NCBI RefSeq assembly: GCF_027023865.1
Contig: NZ_JALVUC010000003.1
Span: 86,998-150,997 of the forward strand
Source of the DNA: Thermococcus sp.
Lineage (GTDB): Archaea > Methanobacteriota_B > Thermococci > Thermococcales > Thermococcaceae
DNA: 64,000 nt
Direction: 5' to 3'
Of this stretch, positions 17,527-26,640 are shown piece after piece. Numbering within the stretch: the first letter of the stretch is position 1; every line of letters begins with the position of its first letter. The notes under the pieces were generated by a model. That model saw nothing but the letters and a program-made list of their open reading frames with translations, was not told the origin of the DNA and searched no databases. Position numbers and translations under genes: made by a program.

Positions 17527-18603
17527 ATGACAACGCTTGATGATGTGGTACCTCTGATTGAAAGGGGACAGTATGAAGAAGCCCTTGAGAGAATAGCGGA
17601 GCTTGATGACCCTCTTGACCGGATTGACGCTATCACCCGCATCATACGCGGGGTTTACAACAACGGACCTTTGGAGTGGATACCAGAGCTTGTTGATGAC
17701 GCCGCTTACGTAATTGAAGGGGCCGATGATCCCTCGGATAGGGTTGCAGGGTACGCACTCCTTGCTTCGACCCTGGCCGCTATTGGTTACACCGACGAGG
17801 TTGTGGACTTCTTTGATCTCGCCGTTGCCGAGGCAGACTCCATAGATAACCCCGTTGACAGAGCGGTCTCAACGTCGATACTCGCATATTACCTCGCGAT
17901 CTCAGGTTATTCCGAGCAGGCGCTGGAAACGTTCAACGCCGCCTTTGATGCCCTCGTGGGTGCCGAGGCAGCCTACAGGCTCAAGGTCGATGGGATGATG
18001 AGGATAGCCGAGCTTATGGAGAAGGCCGGTGATGGACTGCCTTCCAAGGACGCGCTGGAGTTTTACAGGGCCGCTTTCGATATATTCGACAAGCTCAGTG
18101 TCAACCAGAGAGCGGCTATGGTCGAGAAGAAGATAGAGCTTGCAAAGACCGTTTACGACGTCGGGCTGCCTTTCATCAGGTCAGCAGTTCTTGAGGGCAG
18201 AAACCGCTATGCCCTCGCACTGATAGACAAGATGTACAGTGGAGTTGCTAGGTTTATAGGCTACCTTGAGGTCTCCCTCTGGTTGAAACGGGTTAACAAT
18301 CCTGAGTATCTTGATATAGTGAGCGAGGCTTTTAAGAAGTGCACCTCCTCGCGCTTTACTGACTCAAATGTTCGGATTATAGTCAGGCTCCTCACCGAGC
18401 TTGGAAACCTTAAAGAGGCCCTGAAATTCGCCGCTGGAATTGTGGACCTCCGTAAGAAGAGCGAGGCCCTGAAAGTCATAGCCTTTGAGCTCCTCACCAG
18501 GGGCGACTACGAGGCCGCCCTTAAGATCGTTGAGAGCATCCCTGACCCCGCCGTCAGGGATGAGGCTATGATAGAGATAAACGCCGTGAGGGGAGAACGG
18601 TGA
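17527..18603 (+). CDS. Alpha-helical (TPR-like) repeat protein
   Basis: A 358-residue acidic, all-helical protein with recurring units of about 35-40 residues (for example YEEALERIAELDDPLDRIDA, SEQALETFNAAFDALV, YEAALKIVESIPDPAVRDEA). No signal peptide or membrane segment is present. It is probably a scaffold for protein interactions; I cannot assign partners. Transcription likely starts from the TTTATAAGGA box at 17488-17497, which is nearly symmetric and may also serve the divergent DUF531-like gene. The stop overlaps the GTG of the dipeptidase gene (GTGA). Confidence 0.75.
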   Translation: MTTLDDVVPLIERGQYEEALERIAELDDPLDRIDAITRIIRGVYNNGPLEWIPELVDDAAYVIEGADDPSDRVAGYALLASTLAAIGYTDEVVDFFDLAVAEADSIDNPVDRAVSTSILAYYLAISGYSEQALETFNAAFDALVGAEAAYRLKVDGMMRIAELMEKAGDGLPSKDALEFYRAAFDIFDKLSVNQRAAMVEKKIELAKTVYDVGLPFIRSAVLEGRNRYALALIDKMYSGVARFIGYLEVSLWLKRVNNPEYLDIVSEAFKKCTSSRFTDSNVRIIVRLLTELGNLKEALKFAAGIVDLRKKSEALKVIAFELLTRGDYEAALKIVESIPDPAVRDEAMIEINAVRGER

Positions 18604-19532
18604 TATTTGATGCCCACTCGGACATACCAACCCTCGTCTACGCTGAGCGCTCCAAGGGTCACTCCGGTGTCCTCGAGGAGAACTTCGACCGCTTCTTTAG
18701 AAACGTTTCCGCGAGGGTGATGGCCGTCTGGACGCCTCCGAGGAGACGGAAGGACGCGGTTGAATACGGACTCAGCGTGGTTAACGCTCTCTTGAACGAC
18801 ATTGCTGAGAGCAGGCACTTTGAACTCGTTACGAATGTTGATGGGATGGATTCCGCCATAGAACACGGGAGAGTGGCCCTGTGGCTTGGACTCGAGGGGG
18901 GAGAGCCAATAGGGACGAACCTTGACCTCCTGAAGGTCTTCCACCGGCTTGGACTTAGGGTTTTAACCCTGACGTGGAGCCTGAGAAACGCCATAGGCGA
19001 CGGCGTCTTTGAGAGGACCCGCGGCGGGCTTACCAACTTTGGCGTTGAAGTTGTGGGGAAGGCAGAGGAGCTTGGAATAATCATCGATCTGAGTCACATA
19101 AACGAGGCCGGCTTCTGGGATGCGCTTGATGTCACCTCCTTTCCGGTTATAGCCTCTCACTCCAACGCGAGGGCACTCTGCGACCACCTGCGGAACCTGA
19201 CGGACGAGCAGTTGAAGGCCATAGCGGAGCGCGATGGTGTTGTCGGTGCCGTTGCAGTCCCAAGCTTTGTCGATCCTGAGAAGCCCACCATTGAGCGCTA
19301 TGTCGAGCACATCACCTACATGGTTGACCTTATCGGTTATGAACACGTTGGCCTCGGCTTCGACTTCGTCTACTACCTTCCCGGCTGGAGTGGTAGGAGC
19401 GTTGAGGGCTTCGAGGACGAGTCTAGGATACCGCGTTTAATCGAGATGCTCAATGAGAGGTTCAGTGGAAAGGAGGTCGATGCAATCACCTTTGGAAACT
19501 TCAGAAGGGTCTTTGAACGAGTGGTGGGGTGA
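18600..19532 (+). CDS. Membrane-dipeptidase family (peptidase M19) protein
   Basis: Zinc-dependent dipeptidase fold of 310 residues. FDAHSDIPTL at the N-terminus supplies the H-x-D metal pair. WLGLEGGEP (about residues 97-105) carries the bridging glutamate, and VIASHSNARAL (about 183-193) the further histidine. HVGLGFDFVYY near the C-terminus matches the GSDFDG-like segment. Archaeal members cleave dipeptides in the cytoplasm; there is no signal peptide. Translation starts at a GTG overlapping the previous stop. Confidence 0.9.
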   Translation: MIFDAHSDIPTLVYAERSKGHSGVLEENFDRFFRNVSARVMAVWTPPRRRKDAVEYGLSVVNALLNDIAESRHFELVTNVDGMDSAIEHGRVALWLGLEGGEPIGTNLDLLKVFHRLGLRVLTLTWSLRNAIGDGVFERTRGGLTNFGVEVVGKAEELGIIIDLSHINEAGFWDALDVTSFPVIASHSNARALCDHLRNLTDEQLKAIAERDGVVGAVAVPSFVDPEKPTIERYVEHITYMVDLIGYEHVGLGFDFVYYLPGWSGRSVEGFEDESRIPRLIEMLNERFSGKEVDAITFGNFRRVFERVVG

Positions 19533-19536
19533 TACC

Positions 19537-20716
19537 ATGCTTGAATTCCTGTTAGATGCTATCAGACCTGGTGAAACTGCCCTGATCGAGTACGATCCCC
19601 TCTCAAGCCCGGAGTTAGCGTTCCGTGAGATAGTTGAGAGGTACTCCTCCCTTGGCTATCCAATCCTGGTGGTTGATATACTCGACACGCTCCACCTCTT
19701 TATGGAGCACCTCCGCGTTCGCGGCTTCTCCATCCCACTAGATGCGTTCAGCGTCGTCAAAGAGGGTGGGAGGGTAAGGGTTGGCAACATACTCGGTGAG
19801 GTTCCACCCAGTATTGACTTTGAGTACCACATTGCCAGGTACTCCAAAGCGGTCAGGGACTTCTTCATGAGGAACGCTGGCTTACCCAGGGTCGTCATCG
19901 TCTTGGGGCTTGAGAAGTTTATCTATCCCTTCCAGGACGATGCTACTTCCCTTGAACGCTATTTTGAAGTCATTGAGCGCCCGCTGATTGCACCGGAGAG
20001 CAAGCTCACGTTCCTCTTCCTCAACAAGGGTGTGGTGCGTAGGGAGGTTCTCAAGAGCCTAGAGGCTGATAAACAGCACGTCGTTGAGGTAACACCTGAG
20101 ACTGCACTGATTAAAACCGAGGCCCCGTTTATCAGGCTCTCAGAGGGCATAACCGGTGATGGTCTTGCGGTCTTTGAGTATACCCCAACGATTCCTAAGG
20201 GTTCCACTCTTCTTGAGATACTTAGGACCGTGGACGGTGGGGTGGTCGCAGTTGATATCGTTGACATAGGGGTTACCTTCTGGAAGGTGGCTGGTATGGG
20301 TTCAGTGGAGCTTAAGAACCTATTCGACAACATGCGGGTAATAAAGATTGGAGGTAGGACCGAGTGGGGTGTTGTAATCCTAAAGCTTGACCCAAGGAGC
20401 GACCCAGCAGTGATAATTGAAAAAATCTCACGGAAGCTCGACCAATTTGAGGGCACGATATTGATGTTTGGAATCGAGCACCTTCCACGGATACACGGTG
20501 GTTCCCCGCGCGTGGTTCTGGGGATGTTTGACTATGTGTCCGCCTCTCTCTGACAGGAATAAGCGCATCATATGCTTCATCAACCGGGAACTGTCCGACC
20601 GGGGATTCTTGGCGCTTCTTGAGGATGCAGCCACATCGGTTGTGGATCTCTCATCTGGGACACTGACTCTAAAGAAGGTACTCAGAGGCCCCTCCACAGG
20701 AACCCCGGGCTCCTGA
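19537..20716 (+). pseudogene. Tandem DUF257-family protein broken by a CT-repeat frameshift
   Basis: The first frame from ATG 19537 runs 338 residues to a TGA at 20551-20553, ending ..GMFDYVSASL. The next frame continues at once with SDRNKRIICFINREL and ends at 20716. The break lies in a TCTCTCT run (20545-20551); one extra TC unit would restore about 393 residues. The N-terminal half (LLDAIRPGETALIEYDPLSS, VVDILDTLHLF) is a DUF257 domain, and the C-terminal half repeats the DUF257 pattern (VAVDIVDIGVTFWK, MRVIKIGG), so this is a tandem fusion. DUF257 is restricted to Thermococcales and has no known function. Another DUF257 gene in this window (32871-33516) is also frameshifted. Confidence 0.75.
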
Positions 20717-21110
20717 GCATTTTTCTCCTCTTGAGTACCCCGGGTATGTTGAGGACACTGACACGGTTCAGTATTTTTTCCCTGCTTTTCCTGCTCCTTC
20801 TCCCGCTGACGAGGACTACGGGGGTTCTCGCCCTTCCACCCTTCTCCCCATTAATCTTATATGAGAGTCTTCTCAGGATCTCTCCTTCCTTAAGAGCCCT
20901 GCCTTTGTTCTTCCCTGCGCGGTAGGCCTTGAGTGCCTCACCCAGCTTTCCAGAGTGCTCGGCCCAGTTGAGGACAAGTCTCTTAAGCTCGTTTCCCCTC
21001 CCGACCCACTCGGAGCTTCCAGTGTACCCTATCCAGTAGCCCGCTAGGAAAGCCTTCCTAACCGGATCCTCCTCCAGCTTCACTTCTTCAATCCGCGGCG
21101 GCTTTTTCAT
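20682..21110 (-). CDS. Hypothetical basic protein downstream of a KaiC-like ATPase
   Basis: A 142-residue protein that I do not recognise. Residues 1-75 look folded (DPVRKAFLAGYWIGYTGSSEW, LNWAEHSGKLGEALKAYRAG); the C-terminal half is Arg/Lys-rich and low in complexity. The start ATG overlaps the stop of the KaiC-like gene (ATGA), so they are coupled. The last 35 bases overlap the convergent DUF257 gene. Confidence 0.55.
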   Translation of the reverse strand: MKKPPRIEEVKLEEDPVRKAFLAGYWIGYTGSSEWVGRGNELKRLVLNWAEHSGKLGEALKAYRAGKNKGRALKEGEILRRLSYKINGEKGGRARTPVVLVSGRRSRKSREKILNRVSVLNIPGVLKRRKMLRSPGFLWRGL

Positions 21111-21814
21111 TCTCCTTCCTCCCCCACGACCTTAAGCCCGCGGGAGGAAAACCTGAGTGGGAGTATCCCCGTATCGTGTTTTGTCCTGCGCATCTTGAGA
21201 ACCTGTATCCCTCGAACCATTCTCCCGGATGAGTCGTCCATAAAGTAGTGGAGCAGTATAACACCGTCCGCGAGGTAGTGTTCGTCGGTGTACTTGTCCA
21301 TGTCCATCAGCTCAGTAACGAGGATGGCGGTTATGCCCATTTCCTCTATTGCCCTTATAAAATTCGCGAGCTGTGCCCTCTTTTCGGCAGGGTTTGTGTT
21401 GTGGAATTCTATCGCGCTGAGGGGGTCTATCACCAGGCGGTTTACCTTTTGAAATCCAGCCAGCTCTTTGATGCTCATCAGAACGCTTCCCCAGGTTGGG
21501 GGTTTTCCGGCTCCCTTCCAGAGCGTTTTTCCATAGTCGTGAAGAACTATCCTCCCAGACTTCACGTAGCTCCATATGGAAGGGTCAAAACGGGCAACGT
21601 CTTTAACCGCCTCGTTAGGGTCGTGGATGAGCGAGATGTAGGCGGTGTTCTCTCCCCTCCTCGCGCCTTCTAGGAGAAACTGCATTGCAAATGTTGTCTT
21701 CCCGCTTCCCGGGGGTCCCACAAGCAGGTAGGTCTTCCCTGCTAACAGACCGCCCTCGACGAGTTCGTCAAAGCCTATTATGCCCGTTGGCATCCGTTCA
21801 GGCAGCAGATCCAT
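21107..21814 (-). CDS. KaiC-like RecA-superfamily ATPase
   Basis: A single-domain 235-residue ATPase. Its N-terminal PTGIIGFDELVEGGLLAGKT and Walker A GPPGSGKTTFAMQFLLEGA are characteristic of KaiC-related archaeal proteins. Walker B is RLVIDPLSAIEFH (about residue 125). Such proteins act in signalling and regulation; some neighbour archaeal motility or gas-vesicle genes, but not here. The start at 21814 follows GGTGAGGTGC; a GTG at 21823 is possible. It is coupled to the hypothetical protein at 20682-21110. Confidence 0.85.
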   Translation of the reverse strand: MDLLPERMPTGIIGFDELVEGGLLAGKTYLLVGPPGSGKTTFAMQFLLEGARRGENTAYISLIHDPNEAVKDVARFDPSIWSYVKSGRIVLHDYGKTLWKGAGKPPTWGSVLMSIKELAGFQKVNRLVIDPLSAIEFHNTNPAEKRAQLANFIRAIEEMGITAILVTELMDMDKYTDEHYLADGVILLHYFMDDSSGRMVRGIQVLKMRRTKHDTGILPLRFSSRGLKVVGEEGE

Positions 21815-21886
21815 GCACCTCACCCCGGCACCGTATTAAGACTTCAACCAGCAGATATAAAAGGGTTTTCACGACGTAATGCTCCG

Positions 21887-22744
21887 GTGGAAACGGTGGA
21901 TGAAGTGTACTTCCTCACCCCCAAGGACGCGAGGAGGTTAATCCTCTCCAAGGGGAGGGTGAAACTCAACTTAGACCTCAGGAAAACGAACAGGACATTT
22001 GAAATTCTCCTAAAAGGCGGGGAGTTCGTCTTTCCAGATGGGACTAGGGTTGAAATGGGAGTAATCGAGAGGATCGCAAGAGATGACGATACCGTTTACT
22101 TCGTCAAAAGCGGAGTTTATAAGGCGGCGATAGCTTGTGAAGGTTATTACAAGCTTGTCCCAACGATTCCACCGACGATAGAGATAAACGGCATAAGAAT
22201 GCACAGGACGAAGGAAACCAACCCCCTCCAAGATACGAGGGACAAGGTGAACGCGGTGAAGCCTGGGGAGGGTGAGACTGTCCTTGACACCTGCATGGGG
22301 CTCGGTTACACTGCCATAGAGGCCTCAAAGCGGGGGGCGTACGTCATAACGATTGAGAAGGATCCCAACGTGATTGAACTCGCCAGGATAAATCCCTGGA
22401 GCAGGGAACTGTTCACCGGTGGGAGGATCCAGGTAGTTCAGGGAGATGCGTTCGATGTGGCGAAGCGCTTTAAGGACGAGAGCTTTGATGTCGTAATCCA
22501 CGACCCACCACGCTTTTCTTTGGCCGGTCAGCTTTACTCGAAGGAGTTCTACCGCGAGCTGTTCAGGGTTTTGAAGCCGGGAGGGAGGCTCTTCCATTAC
22601 GTAGGTAACCCTGGGAGAAAATACAGAAAAAAAGACCTCCCTCGGGGGGTAATGGAGCGCCTGAGAAGGGTCGGATTTGTGGACGTTAGAAAGGTGGAGG
22701 AAGCACTTGGAGTAGTCGCAGAAAAGCCAAAAAGGGGAAAGTAA
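21887..22744 (+). CDS. Archaeal SAM-dependent methyltransferase (COG2521-like)
   Basis: A 285-residue protein with an N-terminal domain of about 110 residues and a Rossmann methyltransferase core. Motif I is VLDTCMGLGYTAIEA (about 126-140), motif II is VITIEKDP, and motif IV is DVVIHDPPRFS (about 205-215). The PP-containing motif IV suggests amino methylation of nucleic acid or protein. The start is a GTG; the TATA box GATATAAAAG (about 21853-21862) lies 25 bases upstream, so the mRNA is essentially leaderless. The substrate is not known to me. Confidence 0.8.
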   Translation: METVDEVYFLTPKDARRLILSKGRVKLNLDLRKTNRTFEILLKGGEFVFPDGTRVEMGVIERIARDDDTVYFVKSGVYKAAIACEGYYKLVPTIPPTIEINGIRMHRTKETNPLQDTRDKVNAVKPGEGETVLDTCMGLGYTAIEASKRGAYVITIEKDPNVIELARINPWSRELFTGGRIQVVQGDAFDVAKRFKDESFDVVIHDPPRFSLAGQLYSKEFYRELFRVLKPGGRLFHYVGNPGRKYRKKDLPRGVMERLRRVGFVDVRKVEEALGVVAEKPKRGK

Positions 22745-24617
22745 AGTCAGTCCCCCCTGATTTCAGAATCTTCTCGGCGTCGAAGCCCTCCTTGTACTCC
22801 TTTAACTTCCTCTCAAAGAACTCGATGAAGAGCTTGTAGCGCTTGGAGCGGTGTCTCGGGCTTCCCCTCATGCTGTGACCGTGTGGGCCCTTCTTGAATA
22901 TCGCGATGTAAGCTTCCTTGCCGAGGTCTTTTAGCACGTGGTAAAACATCAGACTCTGGTCGAGCGGACAGCGGTAGTCTTCAAGGCTATGGATGAGCAG
23001 GAGCGGCACCTTAACGTTCTTCGCGTAGAAGAGAGGGCTTAGCTTCCTGTAGTTCTCGTTCTCCAGCGGGTTCGGCCCGATGACTTCAACGTCGTACCAG
23101 AGGCCTACGTCGGAGAAGGCGTGGCTCGTCAGCCAGTAGCTTATTCCGTTCTCGCTTATTCCTGCCTTAAAAAGATCGCTCTGAGTTAAAGCCCAGTTCG
23201 TCATGAAACCGCCGTAGCTTATGCCCGTTATTCCAACGCGCTCCCTGTCGGCTTGCGGCTCAAGCTTAAAGAACTCCTTGATACCGTTCATAATATCCTG
23301 GAAGTCTTCCAGGCCCGTTCTCTCAAGGACTCTAAGCGCAAAGTCCTCGGTGTAGCCGTCGCTGCCGCGTGGGTTCACGAAAGCGACGTAGTAGCCCTTG
23401 CTTGCCATCAGCTGCATTTCGTACTTGAAGTAGTGGCCGTACATCCCCTTTGGTCCGCCGTGGGCGAAAACAATGACCGGTGCCTTCTCTTCTTCCTTCA
23501 GCTCGGGCTTGAGATACCAGCCGTCTATCTCAAGATCCCCTCTCTTGAACCTGAAGTGTCTTGGCTCGAAGGTTTTCAGCTTTGAGAATATCGGCCCGTT
23601 GTAGTCCGTTAGTTGCTTAAGCTTGCCGTCGTAGATATAAAGCTCTCTCAGCCTCGTCGCGGTATCAATGAGGGCTGCGACCTTTCCTTCGTGGGCGTCG
23701 AAGCCCATCACCCAGTGGTCACCGACTGTTATCGGTTTCACCTCGCCGTCCCAGAGGTAGAGGTTCACCCTTCCTGCATCCGCGAGCGTGAAGTAGGCCT
23801 TTCCGCCGTCGAGCCTAGCCTGCCCCGCGCTGAGTGGCCCTTCATAGACCGACTTGAGTCCCCCGTCCCAGATGTAGAGCCAGTCATGCTCGCTCATGAA
23901 ACGCTTTTCTTTCTTCCCATGGAGGAGTAGGCTTTTCCCGTCGGAATCGACAGCCTCGAAGGAGACCCTTTCAAAGAGTTTCTTTTCTTCACCTTCATTC
24001 CACAGGAGAATATCCCAGAACTTGAAGAGAGCTGGCTTTGAGTCCTCCCGGTGCGGGATGTTCACAGCTATCGCATCGCCGTGCCAGATTCCACTGGAGA
24101 AGCGGGGCTTCTCGAACTCTTCGATTATCTCCTCACTCTCAGTGTCAAGCACCCAGAAAGTAGTTTTTTCACCGTCCAAGAATCCCATACCGTCGAACCA
24201 AGCTGGAATGTCGTCCTCAAAGACGAAGTCATCGTCGTCGCGTCTCTTGAAGCCGACCACCAAAAGTCGCCTTGAATCATCATTCCACTGGATGGAGCGG
24301 ATGTTCTTGGCGGTCAAAACGCGCTTGGCACTGAGTGTCTGAAGGTCGGCGACCCATATCTCACTCGCCTTTTTCTCCTCGTTTGATCTCATAAAGGCAA
24401 GCTTCCGTCCATTTGGAGAAATCCTGGGCATTGATGCGTTATCAACGAAGCGCCTTGAACCGGTTTTAAGGTTTTCAATGACAATGGTGCTCTCGTACTT
24501 GTTGTCCTCCATGTTGGCCTTGGTCAAGGTATAAACAGCGAGGCTGCCGTTTATCCTTGGGTCGCCAAGGTAGGCAAATCTAGAAAATGTCTTCTCATCC
24601 CATTCGATATTGCTCAT
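22686..24617 (-). CDS. Acylaminoacyl-peptidase-like S9 serine peptidase
   Basis: Cytoplasmic oligopeptidase of 643 residues: an N-terminal beta-propeller (about 1-370) and a C-terminal alpha/beta-hydrolase domain. The nucleophile is in GITGISYGGFMTN (about residue 470). The acid is in HSLEDYRCPLDQ and the histidine in GPHGHSMRGSP. The last 22 residues after EKILKSGG look atypical and overlap the convergent methyltransferase by 59 bases. One additional G in the G6 run at 22752-22757 (minus strand) would give a stop right after SGGD. The start ATG is at 24617. Confidence 0.93.
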   Translation of the reverse strand: MSNIEWDEKTFSRFAYLGDPRINGSLAVYTLTKANMEDNKYESTIVIENLKTGSRRFVDNASMPRISPNGRKLAFMRSNEEKKASEIWVADLQTLSAKRVLTAKNIRSIQWNDDSRRLLVVGFKRRDDDDFVFEDDIPAWFDGMGFLDGEKTTFWVLDTESEEIIEEFEKPRFSSGIWHGDAIAVNIPHREDSKPALFKFWDILLWNEGEEKKLFERVSFEAVDSDGKSLLLHGKKEKRFMSEHDWLYIWDGGLKSVYEGPLSAGQARLDGGKAYFTLADAGRVNLYLWDGEVKPITVGDHWVMGFDAHEGKVAALIDTATRLRELYIYDGKLKQLTDYNGPIFSKLKTFEPRHFRFKRGDLEIDGWYLKPELKEEEKAPVIVFAHGGPKGMYGHYFKYEMQLMASKGYYVAFVNPRGSDGYTEDFALRVLERTGLEDFQDIMNGIKEFFKLEPQADRERVGITGISYGGFMTNWALTQSDLFKAGISENGISYWLTSHAFSDVGLWYDVEVIGPNPLENENYRKLSPLFYAKNVKVPLLLIHSLEDYRCPLDQSLMFYHVLKDLGKEAYIAIFKKGPHGHSMRGSPRHRSKRYKLFIEFFERKLKEYKEGFDAEKILKSGGTDFTFPFLAFLRLLQVLPPPF

Positions 24618-24684
24618 AACGGTATCACCTATCTATGAGAGAGGTTTAAAAGTATATAAGGCTAACCCCAGGCCAGGTGGGTTT

Positions 24685-25011
24685 ATGAAAGAAGAATACG
24701 CGGTTGGAATCCTTCTCACGGTCGGAATCGCTATCTCACTGCTCTTTAGGACGTACTTAGGTATAGCCTTTGCCGCTGTGGTGATACCCCTCTACCTGAC
24801 GTACATAGCCCGCGATCAGAACATTCTGGCAAAGTCCCGGCTCTACGATAGGGACCTCTTTCTTATGATAGGGATAACGGCAACCATCTTACTCGGCTTC
24901 AACCGCCTCTGGGCTCCGAGGGTGGGGCTTGTCGCCCTTGCCGTTGTCATACCCCTGTTGGCACTCTACGTGGATAGGTTAAAGGCTGGAAAGGAGGCTC
25001 AAAAGGTTTGA
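24685..25011 (+). CDS. Small membrane protein, four helices
   Basis: A 108-residue protein with about four hydrophobic helices (AVGILLTVGIAISLLF, IAFAAVVIPLYLTYIA, LFLMIGITATILLGF, GLVALAVVIPLLALYV). I do not recognise the family. The ATG at 24685 follows AGGTGGG, and a TATA box AAAGTATATAAGG lies near 24649-24660. The 3' end overlaps the convergent kinase gene by 33 bases. Confidence 0.7.
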   Translation: MKEEYAVGILLTVGIAISLLFRTYLGIAFAAVVIPLYLTYIARDQNILAKSRLYDRDLFLMIGITATILLGFNRLWAPRVGLVALAVVIPLLALYVDRLKAGKEAQKV

Positions 25012-25626
25012 GAGTCTTCCCGTTCTCTTGTATTTAGTGAGCTCGCCTCTCAGCGATAAAAGGAAATCTTCATCCACCCCAAACTTCTTTCTTAACCTCT
25101 TTGAAATGATGTTGTCATTTAGGAAAAGCATGGCTATAGCAGAGGTCAGGTTCTTTGGCTTCCTCCAACCGGCCTTCTCGAAGTCTATTATATAAACATC
25201 CTCCCCGATTATTATGTGTTTTCCTCCTTGTATCTGCCCGTGGTCAAGGCCGAGCCTGTCAAGCAGGGCGGTTTTTTCGACTATCTTGAAGATGTGGCGT
25301 CTCTCAAGGTCTGCCTGTAGTATTATCTCCCCTTTGGCGAACTCCCTGATGATGTAATCGAGGTTTTCAAATCTCCCGTAGGCAAAGAGGGGCGGTGTTA
25401 CTCCAAAGGGTTCAATCACCCTTACTAGCTCCGCCTCCCGCTTGAAATTCTGCCTCGGCGAATCAGGTCTCTGCAGCTTGATAACGACCCGCTTTCCGTC
25501 CATTTCGCCCAAAAAAACCAGTCCCGTGGTTCCCTTTGAGTAGGGTTTAACCTCGGTGATTCCGAGGGATTTGAGGTGAGAAAGAAAATCCTCGAGGAGC
25601 GAACCGCTTATGATGTGATCGAACAT
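24979..25626 (-). CDS. Predicted serine/threonine protein kinase (COG2112-like)
   Basis: A compact 215-residue kinase-like protein. A glycine-poor loop (YSKGTTGLVFLGEMDGKRVVIKLQRPD) supplies the ATP-binding lysine. The catalytic loop is LDHGQIQGGKHI and the metal site is VYIIDFEKAGW, as in the RIO/lipopolysaccharide-kinase-like archaeal group. The start at 25626 follows CGAGGGAC; a longer frame upstream has no ribosome site and overlaps the divergent RAM gene. Targets are unknown. Confidence 0.8.
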   Translation of the reverse strand: MFDHIISGSLLEDFLSHLKSLGITEVKPYSKGTTGLVFLGEMDGKRVVIKLQRPDSPRQNFKREAELVRVIEPFGVTPPLFAYGRFENLDYIIREFAKGEIILQADLERRHIFKIVEKTALLDRLGLDHGQIQGGKHIIIGEDVYIIDFEKAGWRKPKNLTSAIAMLFLNDNIISKRLRKKFGVDEDFLLSLRGELTKYKRTGRLSNLLSLLSSL

Positions 25627-25678
25627 GTCCCTCGATAGACTTAAATACCTGCGGGATAAAATACTTTTGGTGATAACC

Positions 25679-25906
25679 ATGGTGACGGCTTTTATTCTGA
25701 TGGTTACGGCCGCTGGAAAGGAAAGGGAAGTTATGGAAAAGCTTCTTGCCATGCCTGAGGTTAAGGAGGCCTACGTGGTCTATGGGGAATACGACCTCGT
25801 CGTCAAGATCGAAACCGACACGCTGAAGGGCCTTGACCAGTTCATAACCGAGAAGATAAGGAAAATGTCTGAGATCCAGATGACCTCGACGATGATAGCC
25901 ATCTGA
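25679..25906 (+). CDS. Stand-alone Lrp/AsnC ligand-binding (RAM) domain protein
   Basis: A 75-residue protein corresponding to the C-terminal effector domain of Lrp/AsnC regulators, without the DNA-binding helix-turn-helix. AYVVYGEYDLVVKIE and MTSTMIAI are typical. Such proteins bind amino acids or pair with full-length Lrp proteins. The ATG follows GGTGAT. Intact small gene; its partner is not in the window. Confidence 0.88.
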   Translation: MVTAFILMVTAAGKEREVMEKLLAMPEVKEAYVVYGEYDLVVKIETDTLKGLDQFITEKIRKMSEIQMTSTMIAI

Positions 25907-25961
25907 GACTCTTGTTCTTCTCTTGTCATTCTTCCGTTGGTTATTTAAAGAAAAGAGTTAC

Positions 25962-26636
25962 TCACTTGTTCATCATGAGCCTTATTCTTTCCGCCGCGTC
26001 CTTTGCCTTGTCTGAGATATTGCTGAGTGTTCTCGCCACGTTGAGAATGTAAAGACCGTCGCCCCAGCTCAGACTGCCCTCCATCTCGAAGACCTTTTGC
26101 ATAAGCTTGGTGTCGAGGCCGTCTATTTTGCTCTCAACGCTCTCTATCTCATGGATTATTCCGTACTCCTCCGCTATCTCCTTCTCTGCAAAGCCGCTCT
26201 CTATGACCCTGTCCATCTGGACTATCGCCTTGTGAACTAGCTTCGCCGCCTTTATGCTCTCCACCCCCATCTGGATTATGGGGGCCTTCAACTCGTCCGG
26301 AACCGCACCGGGCTTCTTCACGAGGAGCCACTTCGCTGTGTCTTCTGCGGCATCGGCCACCTTGTCCTGCATGTGGAGGTAGATAAGAACGTCCTCGCGA
26401 GAGACCGCCATCATGAGCTTCGAGTTTAGTGAGTCTCTTATCCCCTCCTTTATTCTGTCTGCGACGTCCTCAAGGCGGTCCACCTCAACAGCCAGATCCC
26501 TCATCTCCTCGTAATTTCCGTTGTACCAGGCGTTAATTGCCTTTTCAAGGGTTTCAACCGTTTCCAGAACGGCCTCGGAGTGTTTTATCAGAGGTTTAAA
26601 CGGGCTTTTTGCAAAGAGTTTCATCCAGACCTGCAT
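25962..26636 (-). CDS. PhoU-like / DUF47 phosphate transport regulator
   Basis: A 224-residue helical protein of the DUF47 (TIGR00153) family, which typically accompanies PitA phosphate permeases and is thought to regulate them. Recognisable stretches are FAKSPFKPLIKHSEAVLETVE at the N-terminus and YLHMQDKVADAAEDTAKWL (about 105-123). It begins four bases after the pitA stop and is clearly co-transcribed with pitA. Confidence 0.9.
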   Translation of the reverse strand: MQVWMKLFAKSPFKPLIKHSEAVLETVETLEKAINAWYNGNYEEMRDLAVEVDRLEDVADRIKEGIRDSLNSKLMMAVSREDVLIYLHMQDKVADAAEDTAKWLLVKKPGAVPDELKAPIIQMGVESIKAAKLVHKAIVQMDRVIESGFAEKEIAEEYGIIHEIESVESKIDGLDTKLMQKVFEMEGSLSWGDGLYILNVARTLSNISDKAKDAAERIRLMMNK

Positions 26637-26640
26637 GCTA

